Program-made: the position numbers and the translations under genes
Assembly: GCF_018555455.1 (NCBI RefSeq)
Contig: NZ_JAFEJU010000006.1
Span: 1 to 64,000 of the forward strand
Direction: 5' to 3'
Source: Bifidobacterium colobi
GTDB lineage: Bacteria; Actinomycetota; Actinomycetes; Actinomycetales; Bifidobacteriaceae
DNA length: 64,000 bases
In this document: piece after piece, positions 54,822 through 62,516 of the stretch
Layout: each line of letters starts with the position of its first letter
Numbering within the stretch: position 1 is the first letter of the stretch
The notes under the pieces: generated by a model
What the model was told of the DNA's origin: nothing
Database searches by the model: none
The model's input: only the letters and a program-made list of their open reading frames with translations

Positions 54822-56191
54822 TTACGATGTTCAGCGCGCGCAGCCATGAATCCGGTCGTCATGCCGCCCATCGTGCAGGTCATGGTGTTGTGCGGCGTAC
54901 CGTCCAGATGATGCTGGCCATTGCCTTCGCCGTAACGTGTGCGATGGCGGGCCTGACGACCATTCCCCTCCCGTCCGCTCACGCCGCCGGTGCCACGGTG
55001 ACCACCAATGTGGAAGGCGGCACCTTGAATCCGGACGGTGAAACCACCGTGGATTTGAGTGGTAGTGGATTCCAGTCGGTGCAAGGCGGTTTCGGCGGCA
55101 TCTACGTGCTCTTCGGTTGGGTAAGCGATCCTAATGGTGGCGCATGGCGCCCGTCGCAAGGCGGCATTACCGGCGAAAACTACCGCTATGTGCCGGATAA
55201 CGAGAATAATCCAACTGGTTATGACGTATTCGTGGCATTCCCCGGAAGCTCCACTGAGAGCGCGGCCAACGGCGGAACCATTGCCTCAGATGGCACATGG
55301 CATGCCAAAATCACCGTGCCGGGTGCCAAATTCACCAGTTATGATCGTGCCGGCAATCCCGCCGATGTGGACTGCACCACCACGCAGTGCGGCATTATCA
55401 CCATCGGCGCACACGGTGTGGTCAATGCGAACAATGAAACCTTCACGCCGTTGACGTTTGGCAGCGCACAGGAACAATCCAGCGACAGTGGTGATTCCGC
55501 CACGCACAACAATGATGGAACCAATGCGAACACGACTGCAGCACAGGCCAAGAAGTCCAATAACGCCAGTGCAGTCACTGGAAACGGCGGCACTGCCGGA
55601 ACCGCTGAGGAAGGAACGACTATGACGGTTATGCCTACGCTCGGTATCGCCGGATGGCTTATCGTGGCTGCAATCATCATCCTGGGCATCGCCATCATCG
55701 TGCTGGCTGCCGGAGTCGGCGGATACCTTGCCGTCAAATCATTGCTGCTCGGCGTCTCGCCCGCAGCAATGGACAAGGAAATCGCACGGCGAGAACGCAA
55801 AGCCGAAGATGTGCGCATACGCGAACAGATGAAATCCATCAAACGTCAGCGGAAACAGTACCAGCAGCTGGCCAAAGCACAGGCGAAAGCCGATCGCATC
55901 CAAGGTATCGTGCTGCCGGATGAAGTGCCGGCGCGCGCAGCATCAGCAGTACCGCAGACCGATTCCATGCCGAACGCTCCCGTCACCGGCAATACTGCTG
56001 CCGATACTGCTACCAACGCCGTATCAAACGCGGCATTGGCAACCGGGGGAGTGGATGCGGCACAGACCATGGCCCTGCCTGCGATCCATGATCCGTTCGC
56101 ACAATCGAATGCAGCCGAGTCCCAGTCTCGTGCTGATATTCGAGGATTCTTCACCAATCATCAGGGAGCGCAGGAAGGCGGCAACGTATGA
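54818..56191 (+). CDS. Membrane protein with HtaA-companion Ig-like domain, unknown
   Basis: A 457-residue protein. A signal peptide with a long charged lead (cut near 57, SAHAA) is followed by one extracellular domain (58-214). This domain matches residues 433-549 of the HtaA protein at 48799: an N-terminal PDGETTVDLSGSGF and a C-terminal WHAKITVPGAKF..CGIITIGAHG, with a cysteine pair C186/C191 and the conserved H199. A flexible linker and a membrane helix (278-302) follow. The basic, coil-like cytoplasmic part (315-360) and Ala/Thr tail (to 457) are unlike HtaA anchors. It may relay heme to the importer or sense occupancy. Both ends overlap neighbours by ATGA. Confidence 0.72.
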   Translation: MITMFSARSHESGRHAAHRAGHGVVRRTVQMMLAIAFAVTCAMAGLTTIPLPSAHAAGATVTTNVEGGTLNPDGETTVDLSGSGFQSVQGGFGGIYVLFGWVSDPNGGAWRPSQGGITGENYRYVPDNENNPTGYDVFVAFPGSSTESAANGGTIASDGTWHAKITVPGAKFTSYDRAGNPADVDCTTTQCGIITIGAHGVVNANNETFTPLTFGSAQEQSSDSGDSATHNNDGTNANTTAAQAKKSNNASAVTGNGGTAGTAEEGTTMTVMPTLGIAGWLIVAAIIILGIAIIVLAAGVGGYLAVKSLLLGVSPAAMDKEIARRERKAEDVRIREQMKSIKRQRKQYQQLAKAQAKADRIQGIVLPDEVPARAASAVPQTDSMPNAPVTGNTAADTATNAVSNAALATGGVDAAQTMALPAIHDPFAQSNAAESQSRADIRGFFTNHQGAQEGGNV

Positions 56192-58512
56192 GCATCGCAC
56201 GCACCATAATGAAAACCATATGTGCCGTAAGCTCGGCCGTGGCGGTCTGCTCCGGATCATTGGCGCTGATTGTGCCGGCATTCGCGCAAGATGGTGATGC
56301 AAGCGCAACGCTGAGCGTCAATGATGCTGTCTTTGATTGGGGCGTGAACAACGAATCCGGCGGCGGCGCATATTTCGGCGGCTGTAACTTCCTTTCCGCA
56401 GGCGTGGCCGGAGACAACGGTGAAGCCGGCATCTGGCAGGAAAACAAAGGGCTATACCGTACTTCCGACGGCAATGTGTCGATATTGAAGCCCGCGGCTG
56501 ACGGCAGTTATACAGCACCGGATTGGTCCACCAAATGCACAAACCAATACGGTTCCAATATCAGTGGCAAAACAGCGGGACTTACGTTCACTGCTTCCAA
56601 CCCTGCGCAAGGCGCACCTGCCGAACAGCCGACATATTCCGGCAATATCGTACGAATCAGCGGCGGTACCGGTACAGTGAACGCATCCACGGATACGGCG
56701 CACCTTGCATGGCAGGGCAGTTTCACCATCGTCTATTACGGTGGCATGACCTACTGGTCGCTCACCGATCCCGTGCTCGATATCAACGACGGTAAAGGAA
56801 GCATGACCGCCACGGCTTCAGGCTATGGCGCGGATATGGATGACCCCACGAAATGGGTGAAATTGGACACCCAGACGATTCATCTTGCGGACTTTGAGCG
56901 TGCCGATGTCGATGTGACCGCCGAAGGCATTACCGTAACGCCGGACTATCTGGGTGTCGCGGTGCCGGAAGGTGTTTCCGGCCGCAATGACCAGGCCGAA
57001 CAAACCGATGCCAATGCCGCATGGTGGGGCGCGTTCCCCGAATCCTGGTTGCAGTATGCCTCACTGACCGGGCAAACCTCATACTGGTGGACCTCGTCGG
57101 GTGGCAAGAACACCATCCAACCGCGTAAGCCTGCCTCTCCGATCGCTATTGCTTGGGGAGGCAAAACCCCGGTCATGCCTGATACTGGAGGCAATAACGG
57201 ATCCGGTGGCGGCTCCAATGGCGGGGACAACGGTTCCGGAGACAATGGAAACAACGGCGACAATGGAAACAATGGCGGATCCGACAACAACGGGTCTGGG
57301 GACAACAACGGTGATAACAACGGCGGCAACAAGCCGGAAACCGGCGATACCACGCTCTCCGGCGTGACCTTGCGCTGGGGCATCAACGACGAAACCAATT
57401 CCGCGGCGTTCTATGGCGGCTGTAACTTCCTTGCCGCCGGCGTTGCAGCGAACACCGGAGCCTCCAAAGTCTGGGATGCCAGCCTGTACAAAGCAACCGA
57501 CGGCAATGTCAGCATTCAAAAGCCGGATTCGAATGGCCAGTGGGTGACTGCTTCCTGGGAATCGAAATGCCTTACCCGAGACGGCAGCACAGTCACCATG
57601 GCCAAGCGCGCCGACGGGCGATCCATCAACACCGAATCACAGGTGGTCGTCAGCAATGGCACCGGCACGGTCAAGGCCGATGGCAGCACCACCATCAGCT
57701 GGAAAGGCTCATGGAGCGTGGTGTTCTACGGTGGTATGACCTACTGGTCGCTGACCAATCCAACGCTGACCTTGGACTCCAACGGCAATGGCAGTCTCAC
57801 TGCCACGGCTTCCGGTTACGGTGCCTCGATGGAGGATTCCAGCAAGTGGGTGACGCTCACTCCGCGTGAGATTCATGTGGCTGATTTCAGTGGTGGGAAC
57901 GCAGTGGATGTCAAGCAGGCGCTCGCCGATCACGGCTTCACGGCGACGCCCGACTATCTCGGCGTTGCGGTGAACGCCAGCGGCGATCATGGTTCCCAAG
58001 CCAGCAAAGACAGTGCCAATGCCTCCTACTGGGGTGCTTTCCCGCAGTCATTTGTGAATTTCCAGATGGAAACCGGGCAGTCCGCGTACTGGTATACCTC
58101 GAATAGTTCGCGTGACTTCGCCAAACCCACACTGCCGTTGAGTGTGCAGTATGACTCCTCGTATCAGGTATCCGCCGGTGCGGGTAGTCCGGCTGCGGCC
58201 ACGGCTGCCGGCGGCGTGAAATCGAACGGCAGTACCACGAAAAACGGTACCGGCAGTACCAAACAGTCAGGTTCCACGCAACAGTCTGCCAATGCGGCTG
58301 ATAACGGTACTACTGCGGATCAGTCAACGGTATTGTCTGCTGATGATGCAGGGGACTCATCGATGATGATTGCCGACAATGCCGCGACTATCGCGCTTGG
58401 TTCGGGCAGTGTGGCTGCGGCTAGCGCGCTGCCGCTCGGCATTGGCTGGATACTGCGGCGCAAGCTTGGTTTGGATGCTGCAGTGGAGCTCGATAAGCGA
58501 CTTGGACTGTAG
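56188..58512 (+). CDS. Surface protein with two HtaA-like domains
   Basis: A 774-residue protein: signal peptide to about 33, HtaA-like domain 1 (47-325), a Gly/Asn/Asp linker (327-388), HtaA-like domain 2 (393-655), a Ser/Thr/Asn stalk, a membrane helix (736-756) and a short RRKLGLDAAVELDKRLGL tail. Both domains keep WG(V/I)N(D/N)E, GGCNF, the second cysteine (C117, C461) and YGGMTYWSLT. Domain 1 is very close to that of the protein at 48799 and domain 2 is more diverged. There is no sortase motif, so it is membrane-anchored. It overlaps the previous gene by ATGA and ends the locus. Confidence 0.78.
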   Translation: MSIARTIMKTICAVSSAVAVCSGSLALIVPAFAQDGDASATLSVNDAVFDWGVNNESGGGAYFGGCNFLSAGVAGDNGEAGIWQENKGLYRTSDGNVSILKPAADGSYTAPDWSTKCTNQYGSNISGKTAGLTFTASNPAQGAPAEQPTYSGNIVRISGGTGTVNASTDTAHLAWQGSFTIVYYGGMTYWSLTDPVLDINDGKGSMTATASGYGADMDDPTKWVKLDTQTIHLADFERADVDVTAEGITVTPDYLGVAVPEGVSGRNDQAEQTDANAAWWGAFPESWLQYASLTGQTSYWWTSSGGKNTIQPRKPASPIAIAWGGKTPVMPDTGGNNGSGGGSNGGDNGSGDNGNNGDNGNNGGSDNNGSGDNNGDNNGGNKPETGDTTLSGVTLRWGINDETNSAAFYGGCNFLAAGVAANTGASKVWDASLYKATDGNVSIQKPDSNGQWVTASWESKCLTRDGSTVTMAKRADGRSINTESQVVVSNGTGTVKADGSTTISWKGSWSVVFYGGMTYWSLTNPTLTLDSNGNGSLTATASGYGASMEDSSKWVTLTPREIHVADFSGGNAVDVKQALADHGFTATPDYLGVAVNASGDHGSQASKDSANASYWGAFPQSFVNFQMETGQSAYWYTSNSSRDFAKPTLPLSVQYDSSYQVSAGAGSPAAATAAGGVKSNGSTTKNGTGSTKQSGSTQQSANAADNGTTADQSTVLSADDAGDSSMMIADNAATIALGSGSVAAASALPLGIGWILRRKLGLDAAVELDKRLGL

Positions 58513-58561
58513 CGGACTGTAGTCGGTTGGTAATGGTGCGAGGAGATGCTCGCCAATAGCA

Positions 58562-58598
58562 AGGAACCGCCACCCGAATGACTCGGATGGCGGTTCCT
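58562..58598. terminator. Bidirectional terminator between the heme locus and pgm
   Basis: AGGAACCGCCACCCGA pairs with TCGGATGGCGGTTCCT with one G-T pair, between convergent genes. Confidence 0.8.
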
Positions 58599-58653
58599 CG
58601 TGGTATGGAATCAATGGTTGCGCACCCTACTCACAGTAGAGTGCGCAGCAGTG

Positions 58654-60330
58654 TCACTCGCTCAGTGCCTTGTCGACCACGAGCTTGGCTTCGTCAAGCA
58701 CCTTGTCGAGCGCTTCAGGGCTCTCGAAGGACTCGGCGTACACCTTGTAGATGTTCTCGGTGCCGGAAGGACGGGCCGCGAACCAGTTGTCCTTGGTGGT
58801 GACCTTCAGGCCGCCGATCTTGGCGTGGTTGCCCGGAGCCTCGGTGAGCTTGGCGGTGATGTCTTCGCCGGCGAGCTGGGTGGCGGTCACATCGTCACCG
58901 GTGAGCTTGGCGAACTTTTGCTTCTGCTCAAGGGTGGTCGGGGTGTCGACGCGCTTGTACCAGGATTCACCGAAGCGAGCCACCTGATCCTTGTGCAGTT
59001 CAGCCGGGTTCTTGCCGGTCTTGGCGGTGATCTCGGCGGCCAGCAGGTCGGGGATCAGACCATCCTTATCGGTGGTCCACACACGACCGTCACGGCGCAG
59101 GAAGCTCATACCGGAGCTTTCCTCGCCGCCGAAAGCGACCTCGCCGGTGAACAGCGGCTCGACGAACCACTTGAAGCCGACCGGAACCTCAACCAGCTTG
59201 GCGTTGATGGAAGCGGCCACACGGTCGATCAGGGAGGAGGAGACCAGCGTCTTGCCGATGCCTGCGCCAGCCGGCCAATCCGGACGGTTGCCGCCGAACA
59301 GGTATTCCACAACCACGGCGATGTAGTGGTTCGGGTTCATGACGCCCCAGTTCGGGCAGACGATACCGTGACGATCGGCATCCGGATCGGTGCCGCCGAC
59401 CAGATCGTACTTGTCCCATGCGCCGGCGTTGAGCTCGTCGACCAAGCCCTTCATGGCGTACGGGGACGACGGATCCATACGAATCTTGCCGTCGTGATCG
59501 ATGGTCATGAAGCGCCAGGTCGGATCGACCTCAGGACGCACCACGCCGATGTTCAGGCCGTACTTCTCGTTGATGAGCGGCCAGTAGTTCACGGAAGCGC
59601 CGCCGAGCGGGTCGATGCCGAGACGCACGCCGGAGGAACGAATCACATCGAAGTCGATGACGTTCTTCAGATCATCAACGTAGTGCTCGCGGAAGTCGAA
59701 GCCCTCGACGTACTCGGACTTGATGGCCTCCTCGTACGGCACACGCTTGATGTTCTTGTAGTCGCCGAGCAGCTCGTTGGCACGAGCAGCGATGGCGTTG
59801 GTGGTCTCGGCCGGAGCCGGGCCGCCGGTGACGGGGTCGTACTTGAAGCCACCATCGGTCGGCGGGTTGTGGGACGGGGTGACGACGATGCCGTCGGCAA
59901 GGCCTTCGCCTTCGAAACGCTGGGTGCCGTCAGCCGCACGGTTGTGGGTCAGGATGGCCTGGGAGACCACAGGGGTGGGCACGAAGTCATCGCGGGAGTC
60001 GATGCGCACGTGCACGCCGTTGGCCACGAGCACTTCGATGGCGGTCTTCTTGGCCGGACCGGAGAGCGCGTGGGTGTCGGAGCCGAGGTACAGCGGGCCG
60101 GTGACGCCAGCCTGCTTACGGTATTCGGCGATGGCCTGGGAAATGGCGATGATGTGAGCCTCGTTGAACGAGGTCTTCAGGGACGATCCGCGGTGGCCGG
60201 AGGTGCCGAAGATGACACGCTGCTCGGGAACGGACGGATCGGGGACGAGGTCATAGTACTTGCCGATGACCTCATCGACGTTGATCAGATCTGCTGGGGT
60301 GGCGGGTAAGCCCGCATTTTTTGCTACCAT
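58654..60330 (-). CDS. pgm: Phosphoglucomutase (alpha-D-glucose-1,6-bisphosphate dependent)
   Basis: Interconverts glucose 1- and 6-phosphate, linking glycogen and galactose metabolism to the bifid shunt. The 558-residue product has the active-site serine in FGTSGHRGSS, the metal loop GTDPDADRHG and the phosphate-binding RPSGTENIYKVYAE near the end, all of the E. coli Pgm subfamily. AGGGA lies close to the ATG. Together with glgX and the glucose transporters it makes the window rich in glucose handling. Confidence 0.96.
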   Translation of the reverse strand: MVAKNAGLPATPADLINVDEVIGKYYDLVPDPSVPEQRVIFGTSGHRGSSLKTSFNEAHIIAISQAIAEYRKQAGVTGPLYLGSDTHALSGPAKKTAIEVLVANGVHVRIDSRDDFVPTPVVSQAILTHNRAADGTQRFEGEGLADGIVVTPSHNPPTDGGFKYDPVTGGPAPAETTNAIAARANELLGDYKNIKRVPYEEAIKSEYVEGFDFREHYVDDLKNVIDFDVIRSSGVRLGIDPLGGASVNYWPLINEKYGLNIGVVRPEVDPTWRFMTIDHDGKIRMDPSSPYAMKGLVDELNAGAWDKYDLVGGTDPDADRHGIVCPNWGVMNPNHYIAVVVEYLFGGNRPDWPAGAGIGKTLVSSSLIDRVAASINAKLVEVPVGFKWFVEPLFTGEVAFGGEESSGMSFLRRDGRVWTTDKDGLIPDLLAAEITAKTGKNPAELHKDQVARFGESWYKRVDTPTTLEQKQKFAKLTGDDVTATQLAGEDITAKLTEAPGNHAKIGGLKVTTKDNWFAARPSGTENIYKVYAESFESPEALDKVLDEAKLVVDKALSE

Positions 60331-60485
60331 GCTTCCCTATTGTGCCACGGATTTCAACGTTTTGGACGCAGCAATGTTAAGAGTTGTCAACTTTTGTGCG
60401 AATGGCAAAACAATGAGGCGGCGACACGCTGATAAAGATGCTCGGGGCCGCTGGAAAAAATGGCAAAACCGGCACAACTCACACA

Positions 60486-60531
60486 ATGGCCGGTATCGCA
60501 TCCCGGAATATCCAGAAGCGATACCGGCCAT
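60486..60531 (-). terminator. Hairpin downstream of glcP
   Basis: ATGGCCGGTATCGC (60486-60499) and its exact complement (60518-60531) lie below the glcP stop on the minus strand. The T-tract is weak, but the 14-base stem is strong. The rest of the 240-base gap has no gene. Confidence 0.6.
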
Positions 60532-60570
60532 CAGGCGAGGAAAACAGGTTGAGCGGTTAGCTTAAGCGAA

Positions 60571-62076
60571 TCAGTGGCGGGAAATCTCCTGCTCGATCTC
60601 CTCCAGCGACTTGCCCTTGGTTTCAGGCACGAAACGCAGCACGAACGGGATGGAGAGTGCGGCGAACACGCCGAAGATGGCGAACGGGCCACCCACGTTG
60701 TTGCCGAACGCATCCAGCAGCACGAGGAAGAACTGGGAGACGATGAAGTTGCCCAGCCAGTTGGCGGCGGAGCCGAAGGATGAGCCGATGCCGCGCACGG
60801 ACAGCGGGAAGATCTCGCCGATGAGCACCCAGGCGATCGGACCCCAGGAAACCGCGAAACCGAGGATGTAGAAGGCGATGAGAATCATGGTCGGCACGGC
60901 GAGCACGGCAACGTCACCCACGAAGTTCATCACGGCGAGAATGGCGAGGGAGACGGTCATCACAATGGAGCCGAAGATCAGCATGCCCTTGCGCGGGAAC
61001 TTGTCCATGATCATCGTGGCCACGATGGTGGAGACGAAGTTCACCACGCCGATGCCCACGGACACCCAGATGGCATCCGCCTCAGGGAAGCCGAAGCCCT
61101 TGATGAACACCTGCGGCAGGAAGTAGATCACCGAGTTGATGCCCACGAGCTGCTGGAAGAGCATGATGCCGATGGCGGCGACGAGTGCCGGACGGGCGAT
61201 GCGGAACAGTTCGCGCACGCCACCCTTGGTGTCCTGAGCGGCAACAGCCTTGATCTCGTCGAGTTCCAGCTGCACCTGAGCCTGGTCGACATCCTTGCGA
61301 ATCAGCGTCAGCACCTTGAAGGCGTTGCGCTCGTCACCCTTGTTCACCAAGTAGCGCGGGGATTCCGGCAGCATGATGCCGCCGATCAGCAGCAGTGCGG
61401 CCGGCACCAATGCGGAGCCGAGCATCCAACGCCAATCGCGCGCGCCGAGCAGATTGTGGCCAAGGAAGCCGAGGTTGGAGGCGTAGGCCAGCAGGATGCC
61501 GAACGTGATCATGAGCTGGAACAGTGTGGAGAGCGAGCCGCGGCGCTCCTTCGGCGCGAGCTCGGCCAGATAGGCCGGGGTGAGGGCGGATGCGGCACCC
61601 ACGGCGAGGCCCAGGATGATGCGGGCGGCGACCATCATCAGGAAGCCGGTGGCGGTGGCGCACATGCCGGAGCCGATGAGGAACAGGATGGCGGAGACGA
61701 TGAGCAGCTTCTTGCGGCCGAACTTGTCGGACAGGGCGCCGATGGACAGTGCGCCGGCGCAGGAGCCGATGAGCACCGAGGAGGTGATGAAGCCGGTCTG
61801 GGAGACGCTCAGGCCGAAGTCGGATTCAATCAGCGGGGAAGCGCCGGAGATAATGCCGGTGTCGAAGCCGAACAACATGCCGCCGAGAGCGCCGAACGTG
61901 AAGATGAATGAGCTGTTGAGCGGGAATCGGGAGGAGAATCCGCGAGATTCCGCCGCTTCGATGGTTTCGATGGTGCTGGTTGCAATGTTCGCCATTGCGT
62001 TGGCGCTGTTTTCGAGCGCCTCGGTGGCCTCGGATGCCACGTTCGTTGATGCGGCTGTGGTGTTTGCCGTCGTCAT
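60571..62076 (-). CDS. glcP: MFS sugar:H+ symporter, glucose type
   Basis: A 501-residue member of the sugar porter family, twelve helices after a 50-residue Ala/Thr/Glu-rich cytoplasmic lead. Family motifs are GGMLFGFDTGIISGA (TM1), DKFGRKK, PESPRYLV after TM6 and PETKGKSLEEIEQ at the end. The Bifidobacterium longum glucose permease GlcP is of this type and, as I recall, lies beside a PTS gene, as here; the symbol rests on that. ATG 62076 follows GAAAGGA. The leader holds an antiterminator site and a terminator. Confidence 0.85.
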   Translation of the reverse strand: MTTANTTAASTNVASEATEALENSANAMANIATSTIETIEAAESRGFSSRFPLNSSFIFTFGALGGMLFGFDTGIISGASPLIESDFGLSVSQTGFITSSVLIGSCAGALSIGALSDKFGRKKLLIVSAILFLIGSGMCATATGFLMMVAARIILGLAVGAASALTPAYLAELAPKERRGSLSTLFQLMITFGILLAYASNLGFLGHNLLGARDWRWMLGSALVPAALLLIGGIMLPESPRYLVNKGDERNAFKVLTLIRKDVDQAQVQLELDEIKAVAAQDTKGGVRELFRIARPALVAAIGIMLFQQLVGINSVIYFLPQVFIKGFGFPEADAIWVSVGIGVVNFVSTIVATMIMDKFPRKGMLIFGSIVMTVSLAILAVMNFVGDVAVLAVPTMILIAFYILGFAVSWGPIAWVLIGEIFPLSVRGIGSSFGSAANWLGNFIVSQFFLVLLDAFGNNVGGPFAIFGVFAALSIPFVLRFVPETKGKSLEEIEQEISRH

Positions 62077-62167
62077 TGCTGTCGTTCCTTTCATCGCCGT
62101 TGACGGAGTGCGTTCGTCGCGCCCCATGTGCTGCGTGCAGGCAGTACCTCGTTGTGCCACCGAAAAC

Positions 62168-62267
62168 AAAAAAAGACCTGGAACAACGTGGAACATGCGC
62201 ATCCAAAACAATAAGCAGCAACAAATGCCGTAGTTGGATATGCAAATTCCACATCGCTCCAGGTCTT
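62168..62267 (-). terminator. Leader terminator upstream of glcP
   Basis: On the minus strand AAGACCTGGA (62267-62258) and GTGGAA (62252-62247) pair with TTCCAC (62193-62188) and TCCAGGTCTT (62182-62173), followed by a run of seven Ts. This long stem with a 53-base loop would stop transcription about 90 bases before the glcP start codon. Confidence 0.8.
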
Positions 62268-62290
62268 GCCTCGTTTCCAAGTAACAACCC
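62261..62290 (-). promoter_or_regulatory. BglG/LicT-type RNA antiterminator (RAT) in the glcP leader
   Basis: Read on the minus strand, the 30-base element begins GGGTTGTTACT and ends AGGCAAGACCT. This matches the LicT/SacY consensus GGATTGTTACTG..AGGCAAAACCT at almost every fixed position. Its end overlaps the 5' arm of the leader terminator, as antitermination requires. A BglG-family protein bound here would allow glcP transcription. Confidence 0.8.
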
Positions 62291-62516
62291 TGCTACGCAA
62301 CGTGTGAAGAACAGAATACGACGTTTCCATGCGCGACACTCCGATGACAAGCGAATTTCTGCAATCGTTTGCGGTCTTCGGCGCACAGCCGAGGCGTGCG
62401 CGCTGGTTCGCGAATGACGAAGTCCGTCCAGAGCGAACAGGCTGGGCGGATGGACAAAGCTCGACTCCATGCGAGACAATAACGGAAACGCAGGGTATCG
62501 GCGAAGGGAGCGAACG

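Noticed and set aside
58600..60309. A 569-residue plus-strand frame across pgm
   Set aside because: It is antisense to phosphoglucomutase and shows no domain.
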